Assembly (NCBI GenBank): GCA_964561145.1
Contig: CAZLNZ010000014.1
Span: 3,788-67,787 of the forward strand
Source of the DNA: RUG14300 sp964561145
Lineage (GTDB): Bacteria > Bacillota > Clostridia > Christensenellales > CAG-1252
Direction: 5' to 3'
DNA length: 64,000 bases
Shown here: positions 33,616 through 42,282 of the stretch, piece by piece
Layout: each line of letters starts with the position of its first letter
Numbering within the stretch: position 1 is the stretch's first letter
Made by a program: the position numbers and the translations under genes
Notes under the pieces: generated by a model
Database searches by the model: none
The model's input: the letters and a program-made list of their open reading frames with translations, nothing else
Told to the model about the DNA's origin: nothing

Positions 33616-36332
33616 TAGTTACATTTCTCCATAATAAAGCACTCGATACTATCTCCGACCTTGATATCATTGAATTTTTCGATTCCAAGACCGCATTCGA
33701 AACCCTGGAGTACTTCTTTTGCATCGTCTTTCATTCTCTTGAGGGATGCGATTTTTCCGGTATAGACATGTACATTATTTCTAAACAGTCTAACATCGGC
33801 GTTTCTATCAAGTTTACCATCGGTAACATAACATCCTGCAATTGTTCCTACTCCTGAAATCTTAAAGGTGTTTCTAACTTCGGCTTTGCCAATAACTACT
33901 TCACGGAACTTAGGTGCAAGCATACCATTTAGTGCAGCTTGGATTTCTTCGATAGCCTCATATATAACGCTATAGCAACGAATCTCTATCAATGATTTTG
34001 CAGATAAAGCCCTTGCATTTTGGTCAGGACGAACATTGAAAGCAATTATGATTGCACTGCAAGTTGAAGCAAGGGTTACGTCACTCTCATTAACAGCACC
34101 AACACCACTATGAACGATATGGACTTTAACTTCATCGTTACAGAGCTTAAGAAGTTCTTGACTTAATGCTTCTACAGAACCTTGAACGTCACATTTAATT
34201 ATAAGGTTAAGCTCTTTTAGCTTGCCTTCACTCATTTGACGCATAATGTCTTCAAGAGAGCTACTCTTGCTCAATCTTTCGTTACGCTCTTTAATTCTTC
34301 TCTCTTCGGCAATAGCTTTGGCAAATTTTTCTTCTACAACTAAAATTTGATCACCGGCATTAGGAACTCCGTCGAAACCCAGTACTGCAACAGGTATAGA
34401 AGGACCGGCACTCTTAAGAAGTGCATTTTTCTCGTCATGCATTGATTTAACCTTTCCGTAAACACTACCGGCAACGATAAAATCTCCAACCTTCAATGTA
34501 CCGTTTTGAACAAGAACATTTGCAACAGCTCCTACATTGTGATCTAGTCTCGCCTCAAGGATTGTTCCTCTTGCCTTTGCCTTGGGATTTGCCTTTAAGT
34601 CATACAACTCTGCTAAAAGTAATATTTGATCTAGCAAGTCCTCAACACCTTGACCTGTCTTAGCAGAAACTGGTACACAAATCGTATCTCCACCATACTC
34701 TTCGCAAACTAAGTCATACTTTAATAGATCGTTTTTAACCTTTTCAACATTTGCTCCGGATCTGTCAATTTTATTTATAGCTACTATGATGGGAACATTT
34801 GCAGCTTTAGCATGGTTAATAGCCTCGATTGTTTGCGGCATAATCGAGTCATCGGCTGCGACTACTATTATTGCTATATCGGTAACCATTGCACCACGAG
34901 CACGCATCGTTGTGAAAGCTTCGTGTCCGGGAGTATCTATAAATGTGATTTTTTCTCCACGCAGTCTTATCGTATAAGCACCGATATGTTGCGTAATACC
35001 ACCGGCTTCACCCTTTGCGACACTTGTACTTCTGATGTAGTCTAGTAATGAGGTTTTACCATGGTCGACGTGTCCCATAATGGTAACAATCGGAGCACGT
35101 TTGACTAATTGTGCAGGATCGACTTCTTCCTCATTTATTAGTTCATTAAACTTTTCCTCGTTAGTTTGCTCGACTTTAAGCTCAAGTGTGACATCAAACT
35201 CGATACAGATAAGTTCAGCCATTGAAAATTCAATCGAGTCATTTATATTTTTGAAAACTCCGTTGTTGATAAGTTTTCTTATAATTTCACCTGTGGGACG
35301 TCCGATTTTCTCTGCTAAGGTCTTGATGGGTACAGGATCGGATTCAACGATTGCATGCGTAATAACCTGTGCTTGTTGTTCGTCTGCGGACTTATTGCCC
35401 CCACGTTTCTTCGTACGTCTGGCAATTTGTGCCTCATCCATTTCACCATATAAATCACCTCTTACAATGGGACGTTTTCCGCCTTGACGCTTATCATCAT
35501 AGCCCGAATTCCTTGAATCATACTTCTGCTTATTTCCCCTTCTGTCATTCTTGTGAGAGGGAACAAAAGTAGCACCTGCTTGAGGTTGAACTCTTTGAGG
35601 ATTTGCACTAGGTCTAATATCAGGACGTTGACCTTGATTATTATCTTTGCGTGGTGCGCTATTGCTGTTATTAGGTCTTTGCTCTCTAGGTTTCTTCTTT
35701 TCCGGAGTAGGAGGAATAAAAATTCTGGGCTCAACTACATTCTGAGCACGGTATTTATTAATATCTCTTTCAGGCTCAACTTTCTTTTCCTTTTGTTGAG
35801 AAGATTTATCCTTCTTTTCCTTTTTATCTTGATTTAGTTTGTTTTGTTGAGGCTTTTCTTCTTTTTTTGCTTCATTTGCGGGAGCGGAAGCGTCCTTTTC
35901 TTGTTGAACAACAGCCTTTTCTTCAACTTTTGTTTCCTGTTGTTCATGCTGAATCGGATTTTGTTCGACTACAGCTTCAATTTTCTCCTCAATCGAAGGA
36001 GCTTGGACTTCGGTTGCAACCACAATTTCGGGTTCAGCCTTTATTTCCGTCTGTTCAGGTTTCTTAACTTCCTCAACAACGGACTCAACCTCAACAATCT
36101 TTTCGACGATAGGTTTTTCGGCTTCTATTTGGGCGAGTCTTGCTTCCTCGGCCCTTGCCTTTTGTTCCTCAACCAAAAACTCCCTCTTCTCCTTTACTGA
36201 AGCGAGCATGGAATCAACAGACTTCCTTGCCTCTTTAATCTTCTGAGGAAGGGTCCTAAATCCTTTATCTAATTCGATAAGAGTTTGAATGTTTTTTACA
36301 AAGCTTTCTTTGTTAGTATTGTTATTACTCAT
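33615..36332 (-). CDS. infB: Translation initiation factor IF-2
   Basis: 905 aa. The first ~330 residues are low-complexity: Glu/Val/Lys-rich, then Gln/Lys-rich, then Arg/Gly/Asn/Pro-rich, as in many IF-2 proteins. An IF2_N domain (~335-400) precedes the GTPase domain with G1 GHVDHGKTSL, G3 DTPGHEAF and G4 NKIDRSG, and then domains II-IV. It places initiator tRNA on the 30S subunit. SD CGAGG is before ATG 36332. Part of the rimP-nusA operon. Confidence 0.97.
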   Translation of the reverse strand: MSNNNTNKESFVKNIQTLIELDKGFRTLPQKIKEARKSVDSMLASVKEKREFLVEEQKARAEEARLAQIEAEKPIVEKIVEVESVVEEVKKPEQTEIKAEPEIVVATEVQAPSIEEKIEAVVEQNPIQHEQQETKVEEKAVVQQEKDASAPANEAKKEEKPQQNKLNQDKKEKKDKSSQQKEKKVEPERDINKYRAQNVVEPRIFIPPTPEKKKPREQRPNNSNSAPRKDNNQGQRPDIRPSANPQRVQPQAGATFVPSHKNDRRGNKQKYDSRNSGYDDKRQGGKRPIVRGDLYGEMDEAQIARRTKKRGGNKSADEQQAQVITHAIVESDPVPIKTLAEKIGRPTGEIIRKLINNGVFKNINDSIEFSMAELICIEFDVTLELKVEQTNEEKFNELINEEEVDPAQLVKRAPIVTIMGHVDHGKTSLLDYIRSTSVAKGEAGGITQHIGAYTIRLRGEKITFIDTPGHEAFTTMRARGAMVTDIAIIVVAADDSIMPQTIEAINHAKAANVPIIVAINKIDRSGANVEKVKNDLLKYDLVCEEYGGDTICVPVSAKTGQGVEDLLDQILLLAELYDLKANPKAKARGTILEARLDHNVGAVANVLVQNGTLKVGDFIVAGSVYGKVKSMHDEKNALLKSAGPSIPVAVLGFDGVPNAGDQILVVEEKFAKAIAEERRIKERNERLSKSSSLEDIMRQMSEGKLKELNLIIKCDVQGSVEALSQELLKLCNDEVKVHIVHSGVGAVNESDVTLASTCSAIIIAFNVRPDQNARALSAKSLIEIRCYSVIYEAIEEIQAALNGMLAPKFREVVIGKAEVRNTFKISGVGTIAGCYVTDGKLDRNADVRLFRNNVHVYTGKIASLKRMKDDAKEVLQGFECGLGIEKFNDIKVGDSIECFIMEKCN

Positions 36333-36349
36333 TAAAACCTCGTTATTAG

Positions 36350-36643
36350 TTATTTGTTATGTGCAATTATTGCAGTAGCAAGATTCTTTTCACAGATGCC
36401 AACGCATTTGCAGCCAAGCTTATTTGTTACCGTGAACAGCTCTTCCTCTGTTGCCTCAAGAATAGGTATATTTTCGAGTTCTGCTTTGGATGCTATTCTT
36501 TTAAAAGTTGTTCTATTGATCGGTGCGATTACAATCAAATAAACTTTTTTTCTAGTGCTTATTAACGAATCGCCTCCGATAATAATGTTACCCGAACGAA
36601 TAGCAAAACCGAAGTAGGATTTACACTTATTATCTGTTTTCAT
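36350..36643 (-). CDS. L7Ae/L30e-type RNA-binding protein (YlxQ-like)
   Basis: 97 aa between ylxR and infB, the place of Bacillus ylxQ. The fold is suggested by FGFAIRSGNIIIGGDS, KKVYLIVIAPINRTTFKRI, ENIPILEATEEELF and CVGICEKNLATAII. Proteins of this family bind kink-turn RNA; the partner of YlxQ types is not settled. It overlaps ylxR by 14 bases. Confidence 0.88.
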   Translation of the reverse strand: MKTDNKCKSYFGFAIRSGNIIIGGDSLISTRKKVYLIVIAPINRTTFKRIASKAELENIPILEATEEELFTVTNKLGCKCVGICEKNLATAIIAHNK

Positions 36644-36881
36644 ACTCGCTCAATTTATCGTATACTTCTTTTGGTACAGAATGCTTGAAAGATCGATCAA
36701 GAGCTTTGAACTTTTTTGCCTTCCCTATACAATCTCCGTGAAGACATATATAACAGCTTCTTCCAAAAGTCTTGTTATCGGGATCTAAAATATAAGACCC
36801 GTCATTAGAATAAAGTATTCTCAAAAGTTCCGACTTGTCTTTTTTTGACTTACAAACGGAACATAATCTCACATTTATCAT
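36630..36881 (-). CDS. ylxR: YlxR family RNA-binding protein
   Basis: 83 aa. VRLCSVCKSKKDKSELLRIL, the Asp-rich SYILDPDNKTFGRSCYICLHGDCIGKA and LDRSFKHSVPKEVYDKL define the family (DUF448), with Cys pairs in the two halves. Usual form of the first motif is R.C..C. Reported YlxR proteins bind RNA and affect rnpB expression; role here is inferred. It overlaps the nusA stop at 36881. Confidence 0.93.
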   Translation of the reverse strand: MINVRLCSVCKSKKDKSELLRILYSNDGSYILDPDNKTFGRSCYICLHGDCIGKAKKFKALDRSFKHSVPKEVYDKLSEYENR

Positions 36882-37960
36882 TAAATATCGTCAACGATGT
36901 CGTCGTTCTCGGGAAGACCTGCCAATGAGCTTAAAGGTTTTACATCGATTTTCCAATCTGTAAGCTTAGCAGCGAGTCTTGCATTTTGTCCGTCTCTACC
37001 GATTGCAAGAGACAAAGCTTCATCCTTAACGTAAACTCTAGCAGATACTTGGTCATCATTAACTTGAACCATTGCAGCTTTTGCCGGGCTAATTGCGTTA
37101 GAAATATACTCAAGGGGATTATAGGAGAATTCAATAACGTCTATTCTCTCTCCGTTCAACTCTCTGACAATTACATTGATACGGCTTCCCTTAGGACCAA
37201 TGCAAGAGCCGACAGCGTCAACCTGAGGATCATTGCTGATAACGGCAATCTTTGTGCGGAATCCGGGTTCTCTAACGATTTTTTTGATTGTTATAATGCC
37301 GGACTTAATCTCGGGAACTTCGTTTTCGAACAAGCGACGAACAAAACCTTGATGCGAACGTGATACAACAACTTGTGTTCCTCTCTGGGAGACTCTAAGT
37401 TTCTTTACATATACCTTGATAATATCACCGACATTGTACTTTTCATTTCTTATTTGGTCGCTTGGAACCATAACACCTTCCATTTGTGTTGACATAATCT
37501 CAACGTAAACGGTATCATTCTCGATTCTTCTGACGATTGCGGAAAGTATTTCACCTTCTTTGTCATTCATTTCTTCGATTACTTGCTCTTTCTTCGCATC
37601 ATTCAAGCGTTGTACTACAACTTGCTTTGCGTTTTGTGCAGCAATTCTTGAAAAAAGCTTGGGAGAAATCTCATTAAGTACAAGGTCACCGACCTTATAG
37701 CTACGTTTAATCTTCTTAGCCTCCTCTAAACTAATTTCAGAATCAGGGTCCTCAACTTCCTCAACTACTGTTTGATAGGTGTAAACCATAATCTTACTTT
37801 TTTCAGGATAGAGATAAATCTTAACAGGACGATAAACTTCTGTTTCCTTCTTATAAGCTATAGCAAGACCCTCTTCCAAACTTGAAATGAAGGTTTGAGC
37901 ATCGATTCCAATTTCTTTTTCAAGCGTCTCTAATGCCGCAAAAAACTCTTTATTAATCAT
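36881..37960 (-). CDS. nusA: Transcription termination/antitermination protein NusA
   Basis: 359 aa, the Firmicutes length without the C-terminal acidic repeats of E. coli NusA. N-terminal RNA polymerase-binding domain (~1-125), S1 domain (VRRIENDTVYVEI, VPSDQIRNEKYNVGDIIKVYV), then KH1 and KH2 with DAVGSCIGPKGSRINVI and LAIGRDGQNARLAAKLTDWKI. It sets pausing and termination. ATG 37960 has SD GGAGG. Second gene of the operon, after rimP. Confidence 0.97.
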   Translation of the reverse strand: MINKEFFAALETLEKEIGIDAQTFISSLEEGLAIAYKKETEVYRPVKIYLYPEKSKIMVYTYQTVVEEVEDPDSEISLEEAKKIKRSYKVGDLVLNEISPKLFSRIAAQNAKQVVVQRLNDAKKEQVIEEMNDKEGEILSAIVRRIENDTVYVEIMSTQMEGVMVPSDQIRNEKYNVGDIIKVYVKKLRVSQRGTQVVVSRSHQGFVRRLFENEVPEIKSGIITIKKIVREPGFRTKIAVISNDPQVDAVGSCIGPKGSRINVIVRELNGERIDVIEFSYNPLEYISNAISPAKAAMVQVNDDQVSARVYVKDEALSLAIGRDGQNARLAAKLTDWKIDVKPLSSLAGLPENDDIVDDI

Positions 37961-38004
37961 AATTCCTCCAAAGCGTAAGTGCTTAAAATATTTTAGTTAG
38001 ATAA

Positions 38005-38469
38005 TCAAAACTCTATAACAGGTTTAATTATCGATATTGCTTTTCTATCAAAGGTTTGTTCTTGACCTTTTATTTCGATGGTAACATCGGATTCTGTCCA
38101 TGTTTTTAAAATACCTTCGATTTTCTTTTTACCATTAACAGGTGCATAGAAATTAATCTCAATTTTGGTACCCTGTTTCTTGATGAAATCTCTTTCCGTT
38201 TTCAACGGACGATCAAGCCCCGGAGAACTCACATTAAGGTTATAAGTCAAACCTGAGGTAATATCGTCACGATCAAGGACCTCTTCCAAAGCTTTGCTTG
38301 CAATCTCGCAGTCATCAAGACTAATACCGCCCTCTTTATCTGTGTCAATATAGAAAATCAGGGTCTGTTGACCAAAAAGCTTTTTGTACTCCACCTCAAC
38401 AAGCTCATAACCGAGCGGAGGAAGAACGCTTAGGCCGATTTGTTCCGCTTTATTTCTAACATCTGCCAT
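38005..38469 (-). CDS. rimP: Ribosome maturation factor RimP
   Basis: 154 aa from ATG 38469 (MADVRNKAEQIG) with SD AGGAGG; the frame continues upstream to 38580 but that part crosses the promoter and leader and is rejected. Motifs: GYELVEVEYKKL, YIDTDKEGGISLDDCEIASKAL, YNLNVSSPGLDRPL and the C-terminal Sm-like barrel. It helps assemble the 30S subunit. First gene of the operon that runs to the Nfo-like gene. Confidence 0.95.
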   Translation of the reverse strand: MADVRNKAEQIGLSVLPPLGYELVEVEYKKLFGQQTLIFYIDTDKEGGISLDDCEIASKALEEVLDRDDITSGLTYNLNVSSPGLDRPLKTERDFIKKQGTKIEINFYAPVNGKKKIEGILKTWTESDVTIEIKGQEQTFDRKAISIIKPVIEF

Positions 38470-38488
38470 ATAGACCTCCTTATAAAGA

Positions 38489-38510
38489 AAGTGAGCACAA
38501 GTGCTCACTT
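38489..38510. promoter_or_regulatory. Perfect inverted repeat in the rimP leader
   Basis: Arms AAGTGAGCAC and GTGCTCACTT around a 2-base centre, between the predicted transcription start (~38545) and the rimP SD. On the minus strand it is followed by TTTCTTTAT, so it could be a leaky terminator (attenuator), an mRNA 5' hairpin or a protein-binding site. Confidence 0.6.
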
Positions 38511-38551
38511 CGAAAATGAATGCTTGCACATTCAAAACTAAGTCTATATAT

Positions 38552-38580
38552 AATATAATACATAAATGAATATTTTGCAA
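38552..38580 (-). promoter_or_regulatory. Promoter of the rimP-nusA-infB operon
   Basis: TTGCAA (38580-38575), 17 bp, TATATT (38557-38552) on the minus strand, starting ~75 nt upstream of rimP. Confidence 0.6.
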
Positions 38581-38598
38581 TTACTTTTGCAAAAGTTT

Positions 38599-40101
38599 TT
38601 AATTTTTTTTTGTTTTTAAATAAAGCTTCGCCATTGCGATTGCCAAAGAATAGCTATCTTCACCCTCTATAACGATGGAATGTTCTTTTAGGTTTCTCAT
38701 CAGATCAGACTCGCCCTTATTTCCCTTCGCTGTTCCGATTTTATTTGCTTCTATAAATTCCGGTTCAAAGGTATAACGTTGTGGTTTTGCAAGGATCTGT
38801 ATTTCCTTTATTACATTGATCGCATCTTGGCAAATAAACAGTTTGTTTTTCGTAAAACACAATATATCGGGAATAAGCTCTGCCAATCTGGGGGCTTTGA
38901 CAACCTTCGTCTTATACTCGGAATCCAATTCTTCCGTATCGTATACTTTAACATAAGTCGAGTACACCTCTTTACAAACGCCTTTTTCAAAATTAAGCAT
39001 TGTTATGCTCCAAGGAGAAAATGATTTTTTATGTGCATTCCGATAAGCAAAAAAAACACCGTCAAAACTTGGAGTCTTTGAAGTTCCGTTCAATATATCA
39101 TCAAAAGTTTGTGCTGTATAGAAATCGTTACCGGTATATGGTTTAGATGGATACTTCAATTTTTCGGGAGGCGGTAAGGGTTTCAGGTCTTCCTCTATCT
39201 TCTGATTATCCAACGTACAACTAAAAATAGTTTTAGCGTACATAACGAGAGAATCGGTCCTTTCCGAATAAACTATTCTGCCTTTGAAAGCCAAGCCCAA
39301 TCCTATGGTGACGTTGTTAAGAGGACAATTGTCATCATTGGTTTTATAGCTAACCATCATTTCACCGGTATGATCATTGATTTTGATTCTATATAAATAT
39401 CGATAATACTTAAATTGACTATCGGGTCTTTTCTCGAATTCGTTTTTTCTTATATCTACAACATTTCCGCAAATACACGCATTATCTTGAGGTTTAGTTA
39501 TCATATCCAAGAAAACAGGATCTAATTGATTTGAACGAATTCCAAAAAGATATTTCCACGAAAGAAGCGGAACACGCTTCTTAGAAACAATTTTTGCATC
39601 ATCCTTATCTTTGATATCAATCGCCCCTTTTTCAACGACCTTATATGTCAAAAGGCAGACTTGAGCAAAGGTATCTTCGATAGATAAAATAAGTTTTTTA
39701 GATAATTCAGACTTGTATGCGACATTATATACATCTTCTTCTAGGACAAGTTCGATATTAATTTCATTTGTAAGACTCACCTTAATGCATTTATCCGTTA
39801 TGCTCGCACTGATAAAGGGATATTCCGAGTCGAGAAGTGTCTTAACATGCTCAAGTACAATTTCTTCGGTTAGAACTATCCTTTCAAAATAGAACTCTGA
39901 AGTATATCCCTTGGCAATCCTTTGCATGAATTTATTAAGATCTTTAATAAGATTGTTATCAAAGCGTTCATATTTATTTTCGGGTATCATAAAATGGAGG
40001 ACTGCTTTTTTCTCGAACTCATAAAGCTCCACCTTTTTAATTCTCAGGTAAGGATATTTCCCTCCGGTAAATTCGTCAAACTGTTGTAAAAACCTATCCA
40101 T
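38599..40101 (-). CDS. PolC-like protein lacking the polymerase: N-terminal, OB-fold and degenerate exonuclease domains
   Basis: 500 aa at the genomic position of polC (between ispG and rimP). Residues 1-~165 look like the PolC N-terminal domains. Residues ~210-300 match the PolC OB-fold region: ICGNVVDIRKNEF, then RYLYRIKINDHTGEMMVSY and GLGLAFKGRIVY. From ~340 an exonuclease-like fold follows (DGVFFAYRNA where PolC has VFDVETTGL; LAELIPDILCF; EGEDSYSLAIAMAKLYL at the end), but the DxE metal-binding pair is gone. The protein then stops: PHP, palm, fingers and tail are absent. I infer a decayed or repurposed PolC; a full replicative polymerase must be elsewhere. The start overlaps ispG by 8 bases. 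Confidence 0.75.
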   Translation of the reverse strand: MDRFLQQFDEFTGGKYPYLRIKKVELYEFEKKAVLHFMIPENKYERFDNNLIKDLNKFMQRIAKGYTSEFYFERIVLTEEIVLEHVKTLLDSEYPFISASITDKCIKVSLTNEINIELVLEEDVYNVAYKSELSKKLILSIEDTFAQVCLLTYKVVEKGAIDIKDKDDAKIVSKKRVPLLSWKYLFGIRSNQLDPVFLDMITKPQDNACICGNVVDIRKNEFEKRPDSQFKYYRYLYRIKINDHTGEMMVSYKTNDDNCPLNNVTIGLGLAFKGRIVYSERTDSLVMYAKTIFSCTLDNQKIEEDLKPLPPPEKLKYPSKPYTGNDFYTAQTFDDILNGTSKTPSFDGVFFAYRNAHKKSFSPWSITMLNFEKGVCKEVYSTYVKVYDTEELDSEYKTKVVKAPRLAELIPDILCFTKNKLFICQDAINVIKEIQILAKPQRYTFEPEFIEANKIGTAKGNKGESDLMRNLKEHSIVIEGEDSYSLAIAMAKLYLKTKKN

Positions 40102-41137
40102 TTATGTACTCTTTTAATAACGTTAGCAGTTTATCTAGCACCTCGGTATTATCTACTATCTCAAGCGTTTCACCTTTTTTAAAAATAATGCTTTTATCTC
40201 TTCCACCCGCAACTCCGAAATCTGCATTTCTTCCTTCTCCAAGACCGTTAACCGTACAGCCCATAACAGCTATCGAAAGTTTTTTGTGAATGTCAGCGGT
40301 CTTTTCACGTAATAATTTTGAAGTTCCTATTACGTCAAACTCTGTTCTACCGCAAGTTGGACAAGAGATGACATCGACAAAATCTTTATCAATACCAAGC
40401 GCCCTAAGAATATTAAGTGCGACCTTTACTTCCTTAATAGGATCGTCGGATAGGCTGACTCTTATAGTATTTCCAATGCATTCTTGAAGCAAAGAACCAA
40501 TACCAATACATGACTTAATTACTGCAAGATCTCCACCGCCGCTTTCGGTTACTCCTATATGCAAAGGATAATCACATCTCTTATCCAATATCCTATTTGC
40601 TTCAATGGTATCAGATACATTCGATGCCTTAACAGAAACTATTATATCGTAAAAACCGAGTTTCTCCAAGATAGCTACATGCTTTAAGGCACTTTCAGCG
40701 AGAGCTGTCGGAGTTTGTCCGTATTTAATTTGAATATCTTTATCCAATGAGCCCCCGTTGACACCTATTCTTACAGGTATATTCTTATCCTTTAAAACTT
40801 CCACAAGTTTTTTTATTCCTTGCTCGGAGCCAATATTTCCGGGATTAATTCTTATCTTGCTTGCACCTACTTCGCAAGCCTTTATGGCTAATCTATAATC
40901 ATAATGAATGTCTGCAACAATCGGAACAGAGGTATTATTGCAAACGTATGCAAAACCTTTGAGTGCCTCTTCGCAATTAACGGTTGCCCTCACTATATCC
41001 GCACCTGCATCGGACAAAGCTCTTATTTGAGATAAAAGCCTTGCACCATCGGCAGTTGGAACATTGGTCATAGACTGAATGCTTATTCTTGAGTCTCCGC
41101 CTATATTAACATTTCCTACTCTTACCGTTTTTTTCAT
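40094..41137 (-). CDS. ispG: 4-hydroxy-3-methylbut-2-en-1-yl diphosphate synthase
   Basis: 347 aa, next-to-last step of the MEP isoprenoid pathway. TVRVGNVNIGGDSRISIQSMTN at the start, RINPGNIG, VRIGVNGGSL, HIGVTESGG, and iron-sulfur cluster ligands in SCPTCGR and MGCTVNGLGE. ATG 41137 is preferred over the in-frame TTG 41143; it lies 3 bases past the rseP stop. Dxr of the same pathway is encoded two genes away. Confidence 0.96.
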   Translation of the reverse strand: MKKTVRVGNVNIGGDSRISIQSMTNVPTADGARLLSQIRALSDAGADIVRATVNCEEALKGFAYVCNNTSVPIVADIHYDYRLAIKACEVGASKIRINPGNIGSEQGIKKLVEVLKDKNIPVRIGVNGGSLDKDIQIKYGQTPTALAESALKHVAILEKLGFYDIIVSVKASNVSDTIEANRILDKRCDYPLHIGVTESGGGDLAVIKSCIGIGSLLQECIGNTIRVSLSDDPIKEVKVALNILRALGIDKDFVDVISCPTCGRTEFDVIGTSKLLREKTADIHKKLSIAVMGCTVNGLGEGRNADFGVAGGRDKSIIFKKGETLEIVDNTEVLDKLLTLLKEYING

Positions 41138-41139
41138 TA

Positions 41140-42279
41140 TCAAAACAGACTTCCTATCCAGCCAAGATTAAGTATATCAAATAGAATAGTCATTCCGAAA
41201 AGAAGGAATAAACCGACTGTTGAAATTATTGCTTCAACCTTTCTGTTAATAGGTTTACCTCTAATCCACTCTATCAAAACAAATATTACCTTGCTTCCAT
41301 CCAGTGCGGGCAGTGGAAGAATGTTAAATATTGCAACGTTAGCACTCATCATACCAAGCAATGTCAAAACTCCTCTAAAGCCGGTTAAAGAAACCGTATT
41401 TGCAATAACTGATACAGTAGTAATCGGTCCTCCTAAAGTGCCCTTGATCTTTGTTGCCTTCGTGAACAGACCACCTATTGTTTGGAATAAGAACACTATG
41501 ATTTGTCCGCAATAAACTATCCCTCTCCACAAAGCCTCGAAAAAATTAAATTTATACAATGTAGCTTGTGCTTTAATCCCAAGTCCCGAATAAATCTCAT
41601 ATTCATAAGGAACCGAACCATCGATTAGATTCCCATTCTCATCATAACAGTCATCGCTATATTTCGGTGCACTGAACTCCGATTCTCTTACCGTTATGGT
41701 AATTTTTTCCCCGTCTCTTAAAATCAAAGCTTCGATATCTCCTTCTGCTTTAGAAAGAATAGAATCGATGTTATAAGAGGTAAAGCTATATATGTTTTTT
41801 CCGTCAAGCTTTAATATAATATCGCCCTCTTGTAGATTTTGCACATACGAAGAATCAGTCGATTCATAGAATCCAACCACCTTTGGGAGAGAATAACCAT
41901 ATGTTGAAAAAACTATTCCCATTATGAGAAATGCAGACAAAATATTGAAAGTAACACCTGCTAATAGAACTAAAATTCTCTTCCATGGTGCTTGTGAGTT
42001 AAAAGATCCCGGGACTGTAGAATCGTCATCTTCACCTTCAAAAGCACAAAAACCACCAAGAGGAATAGGGCGTATTGAAAAATACTCTCCGCTTTTCATC
42101 ATAAACCTGATAATAGGCGGACCGAAACCAATAGAAAACTCATTTATTTTAAACTTTAATAGCTTTCCTACTATATAGTGCCCAAATTCATGTATGACAA
42201 TCATAACCATTAGGGTCAATAAAGCCACAATGATATATCCGATTGTAGAAAAAACGCTTGAAACTGACAATAACAACAC
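41140..42279 (-). CDS. rseP: RseP/RasP-type site-2 membrane metalloprotease
   Basis: 379 aa. Zinc site HEFGH in the first membrane helix (MIVIHEFGHYIVG), a PDZ domain (~130-200), and the third ligand in LPLPALDGSKV. About four membrane helices. By family it performs intramembrane cleavage of anti-sigma factors and signal peptides. The start is GTG 42279, with AAAGAGG as SD; the dxr stop is 3 bases upstream. Confidence 0.95.
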   Translation of the reverse strand: MLLLSVSSVFSTIGYIIVALLTLMVMIVIHEFGHYIVGKLLKFKINEFSIGFGPPIIRFMMKSGEYFSIRPIPLGGFCAFEGEDDDSTVPGSFNSQAPWKRILVLLAGVTFNILSAFLIMGIVFSTYGYSLPKVVGFYESTDSSYVQNLQEGDIILKLDGKNIYSFTSYNIDSILSKAEGDIEALILRDGEKITITVRESEFSAPKYSDDCYDENGNLIDGSVPYEYEIYSGLGIKAQATLYKFNFFEALWRGIVYCGQIIVFLFQTIGGLFTKATKIKGTLGGPITTVSVIANTVSLTGFRGVLTLLGMMSANVAIFNILPLPALDGSKVIFVLIEWIRGKPINRKVEAIISTVGLFLLFGMTILFDILNLGWIGSLF

Positions 42280-42282
42280 GAT

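Noticed and set aside
35553..36200. Phe/Leu/Arg-rich plus-strand frames opposite the infB N-terminal region
   Set aside because: Mirror of the low-complexity Glu/Lys/Gln codons of IF-2; no start signals.
38470..38580. N-terminal extension of RimP
   Set aside because: The reading frame is open by chance across the promoter and leader; the conserved N-terminus and SD fix the start at 38469.
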